DNA from: Telopea speciosissima
Lineage: Eukaryota; Streptophyta; Magnoliopsida; Proteales; Proteaceae
Reading direction: 5' to 3'
DNA length: 64,000 nucleotides
NCBI RefSeq assembly: GCF_018873765.1
Contig: NC_057919.1
Span: 66,644,984-66,708,983, forward strand
Part shown: positions 38,241-51,000 of the stretch, in pieces
How the letters are laid out: each line of letters starts with the position of its first letter
Position numbering within the stretch: position 1 is the stretch's first letter
The notes under the pieces: model-generated
Told to the model about the DNA's origin: nothing
Seen by the model: only the letters and a program-made list of their open reading frames with translations
Databases searched by the model: none
Translations under genes and position numbers: made by a program

Positions 38241-38716
38241 AGCGTTTTTCCCCTTCCCCCAACCCCAAAAAAATAAAAAATGTGTATCATCTACTATCCC
38301 TGTAGAATGCAAGGAATGAAAAGCAATAGTGTATGCTCCATGGGAAACATGGTCTGAGGTGTTGGTTTCGATTTCGGATTCGCTGTATTGGTAGAGGCTG
38401 ATATCGATTTCCGAACAGCCCTGTATTAATGTAACAGTACGAACCAAGGGTAAAAACGTTAAGAAAACCATTTCTTAAAGAAAAATAAGGGCAAAATCAT
38501 CCAATCCCAATTTATACGAGCCGATCTGGATCCGTATCGGCCTCTGCTGTGCGGCTGTGCCTGCTATAAACGCAATTAAGTGCGATGAAAAGCATCTGGG
38601 CCGTTAGTCTTGGTTGAAATAAGAAAGATGCTTTCGCCGATTCACTGATTAGTAGCGCTCAGCTGTTCCACAGTATCGCGCCATAGAGGATCCATACAGG
38701 CGCAGACCATTCCTTG

Positions 38717-39027
38717 GTGAGTTCTTCCTCTACAGTCTACACACGTAAGTTCACGTGGGATCGGGACGTCGGGTTAGGGACTCGGATTTGACCCGGATTT
38801 TGTTGCATTCTTCTATATCTATCTATCGCGCTCAAGGGTCAAGACGTCAGACACTTTAACCGTAACGTTCCGGCGGCGCTGCTGCTGCACTAGTGCGGCT
38901 GTGCATTCTGTTTGGAAGATAAGATTATAAGACTGAAGGAAGAGATCTAGCCATCCAGGGTGGTTTAAGGGATAAGAAGCTAAACTCTGCTAAATTAAGT
39001 TGAAGTTTTACTAAAATTTAGTTGCAG
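38717..39027 (+). other. Probable 5'-UTR intron of CLPP5
   Basis: Donor ccttg then gtgagttc at 38717 and acceptor agttgcag at 39027, 23 bases before the start codon at 39051, define a 311-bp intron by consensus. The interval has no other gene content. A short non-coding first exon would lie just upstream of 38716. Confidence 0.55.
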
Positions 39028-39050
39028 AGTAATCTTAGGGCATCGTATTC

Positions 39051-42000
39051 ATGGCGCATTCTTGCGTCGCAACGTCGGCTTCGGCTCTCAGAGTCAACAC
39101 CCTTGTCTTCTCCACACACTCTACTTCTCGCCCTGAAACTCGCAAGCTCTCTCTGCCTGTTGAATCCCCGTCTTCCAGGTCCCATTCATTTATTTATCTA
39201 TCATCCTTTGATATACTATCCATCAATGCGGCGATTTGGTTGATTGTTTCTTAAGATTTTTCTTGTTTGCAGGACGTTAAGAAAATCTCTTTCTAATGGG
39301 AAAGCTAAGGCCGTTTACTCCAATGAGTTTTGGGCGCCGGAGAAGAGTTGGCGACAAGGGATTTGGTCTATTAGGTTTGTTTGCGGAGCGGAATTATCCA
39401 AATCAGGTTCTGAATTTTTTTTGTCATTTTCTTTGCTGAAGAAAATTTGGATTTTGGTTTTGTAGGGAAGATTTGCAAGTTCCATCTTCACCGCACTTCC
39501 CGTCTTATGCACAAGGGGGGCAAGGGCCACCTCCTATGGTGCAAGAGCGTTTCCAGAGTGTTGTTAGCCAGCTCTTTCAACATGTAAGGGATTGGTTTTG
39601 AATTTGAGTTTCTTTTGTTTGCTTATGGGAGAATTTCACTGTCACTTACCTACTTGAATTGGGCGTTATGTAATCAGAGAATTATTCGTTGTGGTGGTGC
39701 CGTTGATGATGACATGGCAAATCTTATTGTTGCACAGCTTCTTTACCTTGATGCCGTCGATCCCAAAAAGGTTCTATTCCAGTATTCTGTGCTTTCCTTG
39801 AAAACCTACGTTTTGGTTATCTGGAACGTTATTTCCTTACATTCCTATGATATTGATGGTTTTTGTTCTCCTAAACTTTTATATTTACTTTTATTTTCAA
39901 TTGCGCTTAAGTCTTTGGTGTGGGTATCTGACTTCAATTCCGTACTAATTTTCAGCTACTTTGCCCTCATGTTTTCTTGGGGGAGTCTGAGGTCTGGTTT
40001 CTATTTTTTGTTGTTGTATGTAGCCTTAGCTCCAAGCTTACCAGTAAGAAATAGCTGGTCTCTGAAAGAGGAAATGATTGAACTAGATGCATGGCCCTTC
40101 TGAATTGGCAGGCCAACAAAAGGTTGGGAGGAATTTGGCTGTGTGGTTGTTCAGATGGCCCTGATATATATGTTAGACACTAGTCATATGGACTTTGGTC
40201 CTTAAGCAGTCCCGTGTGCCCATTTCTTCATGCAGTCTTTTGCATGTAATGATTTTTCTGAACAAGAATCTTTTGCAGTGTATTTGCTTAGCATAAGGAA
40301 CTTTTGGTTTACAACCTTCATTCCTGGCCATTAAAATTCTGGAAAGATTTTTATTTCATGCTTCTACATCTACCCCCCCCCCCCCCCTTTTTCCCCCTTG
40401 TTAATTCTTTTGCATTGATATCTTTATTGTAAAGAAATGTTAGAGTCTTTCCTGTTGCTACTTTACTATCCTTCAATATCAGTGATTGGCATAATTAGCT
40501 TTAGCAGCCTGCTTGGCTTTCTTGAATTTTATGTATTCCAATTTTCATTCTATATTTGTTCGGATGTATATTCGTATGTAATCAGTAGAAATCATAGAAG
40601 AGCATTTGGCAAAAGATTGACCAATTAGTGCATTTATTGATAATTTGTGGACAGGATATTGTCATGTATGTGAACTCTCCAGGAGGATCAGTGACAGCCG
40701 GTAACATAAATTAAAACTTTTCATTGTCATTTTTGTGTTGTTTCCTAGTTGTAGTTTACGTAGAAAGAGTTATGAAATTCAAAATTTGGGTTTAATCTGC
40801 CTGCCTTACTGTGTGTCATTCCCATCAGGTATGGCCATATTTGATACAATGCGGCATATCCGACCAGATGTTTCAACTGTATGTGTAGGGCTGGCTGCTA
40901 GGTATGACAATTTGTCTTAGGTGTTTTTATTTTTACTATGTTTCTCTACAGTTCTCCATTGGCAAGCATGCACTCATGCATGGTGGGGGGGGGGGCACCT
41001 TGTGATAGAAATGAAATATAGCTCTGTACTGAAGTATGATTTTAACACAAATAGCCATTAAAGAAAGCAAAACTGATTGTTGATAGTTCAACAAAAACAA
41101 TAATTAAGAGAGGATTTTATCAGTGTGGAGCCTGAAATTCTGGGAAGATGCCTGGTGGTCTGGGAATGTTCCTAGACATTCTTTCTCAGAAATTCTTTAG
41201 ACTTGAGGTGGATGGAACTGATTGATGATGAATTAATTTGTGTTGGTTTGTGAGTAATGTGGTTTGGATCCCTGTGCTTAGAAGGCATCTAAATGATTGG
41301 ATGATTCTGGACTTGCTGACATTGCCATTCTGAACAGCTATGTATCATTATGTTGGAGTTTTGATTGAATGTGTTTTGTTAAGTCTTTCTTCAAAGATTG
41401 CATTGATGCCCACTGAGATTATATCTATTACGGGAAAAACTAAAATAAAAAAATTCTGAAATGATGAATCACATATCACATTATGGCCATATCTATTTAG
41501 GCTAACTTATTTTGAATTGTAGCAAAGTCCTCAAAAAGGCTGGTGGGATGTGTTTGACTAAGCATCCACATTGATTCTGATGATCCCAGGTTGAGCCTGA
41601 GAGGGTAATGTAGTTCTAGAATGAATGTAATCAAACTAGAAACTAAACCAAAATATGTTCTTCAAAGGATGAATCAACTTAGGGTTTAAACTAGGGAAAG
41701 GCTAAAAATAGGTTTAGGGTTGGATGTTAGGTAATAGGTTTGGTTATTCCAGTGATGATTTAACTGAAAAAATACAAACCAGGGACTGTTGGACAGATTC
41801 GGACCAGTTTTGGATTGAGTTCTCCAAGGGGGCAGAGGAAGACTCGATCAAGCTTTGGTAGGTTTTCAATGGCTGGTTTAGGTTATGCTGGTTGGGGTTG
41901 GTCTAGAAGATAAGAAGAGAATGGCTAGGGTTTGGGATCAGGTTCAAACTTACTTGTTGATGATGAACAACCTTGACCAGAATTTTGTTGATGTTGAATG

Positions 42001-45000
42001 ATCCTTGAAACCAGAACTTGAATGGAACTTGAATGTAGAACAGTAATGGAGAAGACAAAAGTAACCAAACGAACCACCTGGGCTTCCCACCGCAAGGTGT
42101 CAATTGGGTCAAACATCTATTCCGTCAGCCTTAATCAAACACAAGACAATTCTTCAGCAAGAACAAAGTCGCAGGCAGCAGCTTGCAGTTGAGTTTTTTT
42201 TTTTTTTTTTTTTCAAATTGTGAGGTAAAGAGGAGCTCCACGATTGTCTTTATTTAAAGTGCCTAAAGGCCAATTCCTAATCAGCCTAGGAGTGGGAAAA
42301 CCCCCCTAGCCGACTCTATTACAAAACACATCCTCCCTATGAACCGTGGGGAGGAGTGGATGACTTAAGTTGTCACATGACCACTAAAACAAATTAAAAG
42401 CAATCTACTTAATTCACTTAAATTGAACCACTGGTTCAAACCAGCTTTGAACCGGTTCAATTTAAAGTACTAAAAACTACTTGGACTGCTTGGTCGTCTT
42501 CTTCTTCTTCTTACCATAGTACTAAAACTTGCGAAATTTCGGTCAAGATATCGAATATTTCGAGTATCTCGACCTGTCCGAAACAAAACGCAAGTCTGAA
42601 ATGAAAAAATGCAATATTTTGAATATTTCATCGAAATTTCGGAAATTTCGATCATCTCGTTTCGGAAATTTCGGAAATCTCGGTAATTTCGGTCATCTCG
42701 TTTCAAAAATTTCGGAAATCTCGGACATTTTTGGCATTTTACACCCACAGAAAAATACCATATTTCGACCAAGATTTCGACGAAATTTCGGTATCTCGGA
42801 AATTTCAGTCAGACCGAAACACCGAAACGAAACGAGATTTAGTACCATGCTTCTTACGGAGATAAGTCTTCAGATCTGCATCAGTTCTCCTCGGCTTGAA
42901 ATCATTCATCTCAGACGAATGGATGAAGGACATGTACTGCTCATATAAATCGCGGTCAAGCCTTTTGAAGTCGTCGGCGTGAATCCAAGTGCTGTCATGG
43001 CATGGGCGACCTTTCCATTTGACAAGGAAAGATGGTAACCACTGCCATGTCGGGTGGTCTTGTGCATGTCATCCAAGACCTCTTCAATAATGTCATCAGT
43101 AGGTAACTTGAGTTGGAGCAGCCTTAGCATGTGTTCAGAATCACCATCATCTGAGTAATGTTCCATATAGAGATGTAAATCAGCCACGTTGAAGACATTT
43201 GCTTATGCTCATATCAATAGGCAACTCGAGTACATGAGCGTTAGGTCCAATATGTTTCAGCACCTTGTACGTACCCATCTTCTTAGGATGGAGCTTGCTA
43301 TTGACACCCGATTGGTGTCTCTCAGGGTTGACACAAACCATAACCATGTCTCCAGGCTTAAACTCCACATAGCGTCAATGGTGATCAACTTTAGCTTTGT
43401 AAACATCATTGGTGAGAGCAATGCATCGTCGAACATCAGCATGTACCTCTGTAATGTGGCGCAAGAATTCATTAGCTTCAAGGCTGACCTGAGCTTGAGG
43501 GAGCAAAGGAACAAGGTCGATAGGATGCCTTGGCTGAACTCCAAGCAAGATATCAAATGGTATACGTCCCTTGTTCACAGAACTGTTGTAGGTGAACTCA
43601 GCAATGTCAAAGATAGAAGGTCATGTCTTCTTATTATCCCGTCCTCTGTAATGTGGCGCAAGAATTCATCAGCTTCAAGGCTGACCCGAGCTTGAGGGAG
43701 CAAAGGAACAAGGTCGATAGGATGCCTTGGCTGAACTCCAAGCAAGATATCAAATGGTATACGTCCCTGTTCACAGAACTGTTGTAGGTGAACTCAGCAA
43801 TGTCAAAGATAGAAGGTCATGTCTCCTTATAATCCCGGACTAAGCACCTCAACGGATTTCCCAAACTCCTGTTCACTACTTCCGTCTGCCTGTCAGTCTG
43901 TGGATGGAAAGTGAGAGAAAACTGCAGCTTGGTTTTAGTTTTCAACCATAAGGTCTTGCAAAAGTAACTCATGAACCTGACGTCTCGATCGGAAACAATA
44001 GTACTTGGCAGCCCATGTAAGCGCACAACTCTTTAAAGAACTACTTGCAATATTAGACTATTAGAGGCATCAAATGTCTTGCGACAGGGAATATAGTGTG
44101 CCATCTTTGAGAAATGGTCTGCCACAATCATGATGAAATCACACCGTTCTCTAGTAGGAGGCAACCCAAAAACAAAATCCATGCTGATATCAACCCACGG
44201 TGCATGAGGAACCAATAGTGGTGAATAGAGACCTGTGTTCTGCTTGGTAAACTTGGCCAAGTGACAAACCCGACACCTTTTGATTACATGATCTATATCC
44301 TTGGCACTGTGCGGCCAATAGTAATGATCTGTAACCTGTAGAATGGTCTTATCCTTCCCAAAATGTCCTCCCAACCCTCCTCCATGTAACTCCCATAATG
44401 TGATGGCGTAGGGAAGAGTCTGGTATACACAGTCGTGTCCCTAAGAACAAATGTCCATTGTGAATGGAATATTTAGGGTGCTGTCCACCCCGCTGCAGCT
44501 CTTCATAAAGGACGCTGAAATCCTTATCAGAAGCATACTTATCACGGATCTGCTTGATGCTAAGTGCATGTGCTGAGAAAGTATTTAAAGTGAGTACCTT
44601 TTTGCTCAATGCATCAGTCACCGTGTTCTCCTTTTGATGCAGATTCATCACCAAATAGGGCTTATTTCTTTAAAAATAAGTCTAGGGTTGGGATATATAT
44701 ATGTTGGGCCTTTGATTCCAAGGGTATTCTATGTAATAGGCCACTTTAATGAGCCTAAACTAGGGTTATATAGGTTGCATACGGGATTAGCCCAATACTT
44801 AGTTTATTTCTATGTTTTTTAATTGAACCAGTTCAAATTGGTTGCATCCAATTGGTTCAATTTAAGTGATCATGTGACTTGGTTAAGTGGTCATGTGACA
44901 ACTTAAGTGGTCATGTGATAACTTAAGTGGTCCTGCGATGTAAGTTGGGCTGGATTAGGACTCTATAAGTCCAGCCATGTTTTGAGTCTATTTCTTTTAG

Positions 45001-48000
45001 TATTTTAGTTTCCTAGTTGGTTTAAGTTACCTAATAGGTTAGGGATAGGGTTAGGCCATTCCTTTTTAGTGTCTAAGTCTATTTTTGAGTCTTCTATATA
45101 AGTTTGTAAGGGAGGCCAGCATTACATACGAATTTAATTAATGAAATAGCTTTTGTTTGCTGCCATAGCTGCTGCTCTGCTCTGTTGAGTGAACCTTGTG
45201 AGTAATATCAAGGCTACCTTGTGGGTAATATCAAGGTGAAGGGATTGGTGGACTCCGATCGACTCCTTGCATCTTGTAGATCGGGAGGTCCTTCTTATTC
45301 AATCAAGCTCCTCCAAGCTGCTGCTGCTGCCTTTGAAGGAGATCAAACCGGCCTTGCCTATATAGGATTGCTTCAAATTGGTATCAAAGCCATGGATGTA
45401 CATGGCAATCCAGTTCTGCCCCCTCCACCTGATCCTGTGGCTACTATAATGGAGATGCTACAAAAGTTGAATGAAAAGGTGACACAATTGTAAGAGAAGA
45501 GGACTACCCCTCATAGGGACAGCAACATTCCCCTAGAAAAGGACAGATATCAAGTCAATTCGGTAGTACAAAGAGCCCCAAGGAGAGATCAATACAAAGA
45601 AGACAGAGAAAGGTACCGAGATCATAGTGAAGATAGGAACAGGGGATACAGAGACTACAGGAGACGCCATAGACCTCCAGAGGTGTATGAGTTGAGAGAC
45701 TTTGATGGCAGATCAGATCCACAGGTATTTTGTGATTGGTTAGCTGCATTAGATGATTATTTTAATTGGTATGATTTGCCTGAGTATAGGAAAATGAGAC
45801 TAGCACATACCAAGCTAGTAGGACCAGCACATAATTGGCGGAGAACCCAGATGGATTATCCTAACTACAGTGGTAGACATAGTTCGAGATTTCGACCCCC
45901 TCGAAACGAAATGACCCTTCGAATAAAAAAAATACAAAATTTCGATCGAAATTCTCGAGATTTCAAGATTTTTTCAAAATCTCGCGAGATTTCGAAAATC
46001 TTGAGAAAATGCTTTATATAAAATACCATGTCTCGATAGTCTCGGTCAAAATTTCGACCGAGACTGAGAAACAAAGAGCATTTTTCCTCTTTTGCGTGGT
46101 TTTTTAAGGTTTATGCTTATTTCTTCTTCAATCTTCCACTTCCCACTTGAATCCTTGCCGCATCTACGCCGGAATCACTTGGAGAACAAACTTCTTAGCA
46201 CATCTGTGAAGCCTTTCCACTATTCCAGGTAAAACCATATTCTCAAAATTGATTTTTTTTAGGGAAATGCTTGATCAATATGTTTGTTTGTGATGAAATA
46301 AATATATGTTAGACACCGGAAGCCGATCTACGACTTCACGGTGTCGAAATTTTTTTTTGGTATATATATTATTTATTTATTTTTCTACTTTAAAAATTGG
46401 ATTTATTTACAACAAAAATAAAAAAATAATAGGAGTTATGTATATTGTATGGTGATGAATTAAATATATGTTAGACACCATTGGCCGATCTATGGCCTCA
46501 TGGTGTCAAAAATATTTTTCTGCCAATAATTAATTATTTTAAAATTTGAAAATTATAAAAAATATTTAAAAAAATCAAAAAAATAGCAAAAAATAAGAAA
46601 AAATATGAGGTTTTTGTTTTAAAATTACTGAAAAATATAAAAGTAAATTGTACATACTTCTTATTTGCTGCCCATTTACATATCTTTTCGATTTTGTTGT
46701 GCTACGCCAATATTTATTTCAAAAATATTTTTAAAAATTGTTTTTAAATATGAGAAAAATATGAGGGTTAGGGGAAAAATACTAAATAGTTATATACTTA
46801 TATACTTGTGTTAGTGCTCTTAAATCTTAATTCTTAAACATTTAAACTAAAAGAATTGATGTGCTTCAGTGATTAATGAATTGTCTTTTATTCATGCAAC
46901 AGTAAACTAGTCTGATTATGACGAACCGTAGTAAACGACAGAGCCAGAGGCAAGAGGGGCAGAGGCAGCCGGCCCAGACCCAGGGGGAGGGGAGCACACC
47001 CAGGCGCACTAGGGGTGACATTGCATGGTTGCATGACACTCCAATTGATGGGGATAAAAGAAAATCCCAATGCAACTATTGTCACATGCAGTTTTTGGGA
47101 GGTGGTGCCACTAGACTCAAACAACATCTAGCTGGGAATTCTCCTGAAGTGGTCGCATGTCATATGGTCCCTGTAGAGGTATCCAGGGCTGTTATTGATT
47201 ACATGAAAGGAGGGAGTAAGAGGAAGGCTCAGAGGGAGAAGGCAAAAGTAGATCTTGAGGAAGCAGTGAGGTGTACAGCGGGAGGCCAATCAAGCCATCG
47301 TGATGATGATGATGTCTATGTTCCTGATGATATAGAGACTGAGCAAGAGGCTAGGGATTGGAGACGAGCACAGATGATGAGCAGAGCCAGTTATCATGAG
47401 GATCAGGAGAGAGTCGAGAGACAGAGAGTAGGTGGTAGTGGAGGAGCTAGTACCTCTAGAGCAGTGCTAGTGGTAGTGGAGGAGCAGGTAGTGGAGGAGG
47501 TGGGTTGCCTAATCCCTTTAGGAGATCACAGAGTACGAGGGCAGCTCCCCCTCCGCCTCCACCACCACAAGATGACTCAATACTTCACCAAGCACCTGGT
47601 GTTTATAGAAAGAAAGGCAACAAACAACCAAAAATCAAGGGAGCATGGAAAAATCTGAAGGGGATGGTGAAGGAATCTATAGCTAAGTGGATGTTATACC
47701 ATACCATCCCAGCAAACACAGCACAAGGCCCCTTTTATCAGACTATGATAGATTCCATTGCTGAGGCTGGCTTAGGGTATAAGGGGCCCACCCCATATGA
47801 GATTATGAATGTGTATTTGCCCCAACAAAAGAGAGAGCTTGAAGACTACATCAATGAAATGAGGGGGCTGTGGGAGAACTATGGGGTGACCATAATGTGT
47901 GATGGTTGGACTGGTCCTACAAGAAAGTCCATCATTAACTTTATGGTGTATTGTGATGGGAGGACAATCTTTCTGAAGTCTGTAGATGCATCTAAGGAGA

Positions 48001-51000
48001 AAAAGGATGCAAAGTATATCTACAAATTGCTGAAGGAAGTGGTAGAAGATGTAGGAGTGGGGAACGTTGTCCAAATTGTAACGGACAACGGAAGCAACTA
48101 CAAGAGTGCCGGTGAGAGGTTGATGCAAAACAATAAGTACCGGTTGTTTTGGACTCCATGTGCTGTCCATTGTATAGACCTCATGTTGAAGGACATGAGA
48201 AAGATCAAATTGGTACAACATGTTGTGGAAAGCAATACACGTCGGCTCCAACGGACCATGAGTGGGGTTGATCCTGGACGGCGGAGTAGTTATTATTAGC
48301 AAATTTGTAAACATTTGAGATGAATGATGACTAGTTGACTACTTGACTTGTAGCCTTGTAGGGGACAATTGGGGATATTGACATATTGTGATTGGAATGT
48401 TTGATATCATCTTCTTAAATCTTAACTCTTAAGTTGTTATTTGTTAACTTGTTATTGACTTGATGTCTTATGTACTTAATATTATGATTTATGACTTAAC
48501 TTATGAGTCATTATGTTTCCAACTTAGTTCCAAGTCAATTTACTTGTTTAATGTACAATGTGTATGTGTAAATGTGTAATTAACTAAGTTATACATTAGG
48601 GTTCGACCGTACGTTGCCAATCAATGGTGCACATCCAAAACATCATTTTGGGTGACTATTTTTGCAATTTGAACATTTAAATGTGTTTATATAGCCTAAA
48701 ATAGGGTTTCCATGAAGTTTCAGGCCTTAACTTGGCCTAAAACCCACCGAAATGACCTATCGAAACATACCAGAAAAAATACAATATTTCGACCGAAATA
48801 TCCGAAATTTTGAATATTTCGGTCAGCTCGAAATACCGAAACGAAACGAGTTCTCGAACTATGGTGGTAGAGAGCCTGTTACATGGGCAGCGATGAAAGA
48901 AGATCTGAGTAAGAAATATTTCCCACGAACGTTCAAAGCTCTACAACAAGGTAACTTAAATTCCCATCGACAACATCACCACCAAAAGGCTTTCAAATCT
49001 GATGACAACTTGAAGCCTCCATCAATGAGATTCCGTTTGCAAGTTGAAGAGTGTGGGAAATCTAACTTCACCAGTATTAAAACAACGGCTGAATACAAAT
49101 TTCCATTACCAAAGGAAGTTGAGAGAGCACAAGTTAAAGATAAAGATGAAGTGGCAGTGAATTGTGATGAAAAGAAAGAGACAGCCCCTATAGCTTCGAA
49201 GATGGAAAGTCGACATGTAGAAGACCTTACTGAAGTGGTCAATGTCGAAGAAACCAAAGTAGAAAAAGATGAAACAGCAAAAGATGAAGAGGTGGTTGAG
49301 AGCACTCCACAAGAAATTATTGGCATTTAAGATGCTGTTTTTGAAGAGGTGGAGCTTGTGTCTCAAGTATTAGATGCGACGGTTGCTAACACTGAAGATT
49401 CTATGGACAGGACATTCACAATTGCTGCTGATTCAGAAAACGAACACATAGAGTTTGTTATGCCACCATGGTTCTTTGAAGAGAACGCTCTACGCCTTGA
49501 AGACTACATCCCTAAAGTCTACAAGCAACTAGAATTCTGCTTGGGAATGGTTAAAGTTGCTACTCACATGTTGTTTCCCCCTCATCACTACAAAATTCGA
49601 GGACGAATTTTTTCAAGCTGGAGAGAGTTGATGCAGATTTATCACCAAATAGGGCTTATTTCTTTAAAAATAAGTCTAGGGTTGGGTTATATATATGTTG
49701 GGCCTTTGATTCCAAGGGTTTTCTATGTAATAGGCTACTTTAATGAGCCTAAACTAGGGTTATATAGGTTGCATACGGGATTAGCCCAATACTTAGGTTA
49801 TTTCTATGTTTTTTAATTGAACCGGTTCAACTTGGTTGCATCCAATTGGTTCAATTTAAGTGATCATGTGACTATGGTTTGAAAACTCGGGTCTCGGTGC
49901 CAACTCGGACCCTTGAAAAACCGAGTCGAGCCGAGATCTTAGCGAGATCTCACCGAGTTGGTGCACTATTTTTTTTCTCGACTCGAAGCCTCATCTCGGT
50001 GGGTTTTAGACCTAGTTTGGGTCTGAAACTTGGTTTTTAGCCTATTTTAGGCCATTTAAACACAATGACACTATCAGATTTTGCAAAAACAAAGTCCAAA
50101 TAGGAGTTTCAGTTAGTGGGAAAGTAGGACAGACACTTATGCTAGAAACCAGGACAGACACAGGACAAACACACTTATTTATGCCTAATTTCATTTAAGT
50201 AAATGAAATATCATTTACTTAAGATATTATTCATAAATAAGCAAATACCCCCCTATTTGAATCCAATAAAAATAGTTAAAAAATCAAATTCCAAAAGGAA
50301 AAAAAGTCAACCCCCAGTTCAAGAACAAAAAATGGATTTTCGGAGGTAGGTGCAATTTTCAACTTTCTAATGCTGGGGTTTTTCTCAAATCTAAAAATTC
50401 CATAAATCTTATTATGGTAAAACATTGCTAAAAACCAAAAGTGCGGTAAAATATTCATTTGTTTTAATGTCCAAAAAACTATTTTCATTCAGAGTGATTT
50501 TGACAGCATTCGCGCACACCGAATTAAGTTTGACCGGTACATAACTCTTTCAATATAAATCAGATTTAAGCAATCTTGGACTTGTTGGAAAGCTTTATGT
50601 TGGGTCAGGAAGATGAAAGCTGGTTGTGGCATAGGAGAATGGGGCACATCAATTTCAAGAATCTTGCCAAGCTGAGCAAAAAGAAGGCAATTAGAGACCT
50701 ACCCAAGATCAAATCCCCAAACAATCATGTGTGTGCATCATACCATAAGGGAACGCAGACCAGGGCTACATACAAGTCAAAGGAGCATTATTCAAGTAAG
50801 CCTTTGGACTTGATCGATATGGATGTATGTGGACCTATGAGGACAAAGGCAGTTGGAGGGGAGTGGTACTTCATATTGTTCATAGATGAAGGTACAAGAC
50901 TTCGTATGAGCTATGGAATGGAAGGAAAGCCATAATGAAATACTTGGAGGTATTTGGTTCCAGATGCTTCATCAAGAGAAAGGAAGACAACCTTGGGAAA

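Larger units (their letters stand above)
36381..38716. other. EFR3-like 3' UTR, intergenic DNA and CLPP5 leader
   Basis: No open frame with recognisable content. The first few hundred bases should be the 3' UTR of the EFR3-like gene. A family B MITE lies at 37037-37262 and a fragment of the same family near 38165. A pattern rich in gatttcgg / tatcggcc words at 38340-38545 looks like a worn foldback element. The last 100 bases probably hold the CLPP5 transcription start. Confidence 0.5.
42130..44634 (-). mobile_element. Truncated Ty3/gypsy chromovirus fragment (gypsy-1)
   Basis: Minus-strand pol pieces read, from 44634 leftward: RNase H end ([12 protein letters not shown]), integrase zinc-binding region (CRVCHLAKF with an upstream H), integrase core ([23 protein letters not shown]), a post-integrase block (FKPGDMVMV) and a chromodomain in a shifted frame ([16 protein letters not shown]). 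These place it in the chromovirus branch. The stretch from about 42478 down to 42130 resembles the gypsy-2 LTR (ggttcaatttaagtg and tggtcatgtgacaacttaag words, read on the minus strand) and is probably its 3' LTR. The 5' half, including RT, is absent, and frameshifts abound. An hAT-type MITE and a 197-bp duplication lie inside. Confidence 0.82.
44635..49873 (+). mobile_element. Internally deleted Ty3/gypsy element (gypsy-2) carrying an hAT insertion
   Basis: The 5' LTR starts TGATGCAGATT at 44635 and runs to about 45385, where the primer-site-like TTGGTATCAAAGCC begins at about 45388. The 3' LTR starts at 49629 with the same bases after a coding tail ([13 protein letters not shown]) and is cut at about 49873 by the next element. 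Shared LTR words include atcaccaaatagggcttatt, aataagtctagggttggg and ttgcatacgggattagccc. The interior keeps only gag: ATG near 45393 ([15 protein letters not shown]) and the retrotransposon gag core ([19 protein letters not shown]), continuing past the hAT insert ([19 protein letters not shown]). RT and integrase are missing. Confidence 0.85.

Noticed and set aside
39615-40103. 162-codon plus-strand frame within CLPP5
   Set aside because: It reads through exon 4 (39678-39770) into introns; only that segment matches ClpP, and consensus splice sites bound it.
47772-48314. 180-codon minus-strand frame opposite the hAT transposase
   Set aside because: Antisense shadow of the DUF659 core; no domain on the minus strand.
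48976-49366. Minus-strand frames opposite the gypsy-2 gag tail
   Set aside because: Ser/Thr-rich and Phe-rich translations that only mirror the acidic plus-strand sequence.
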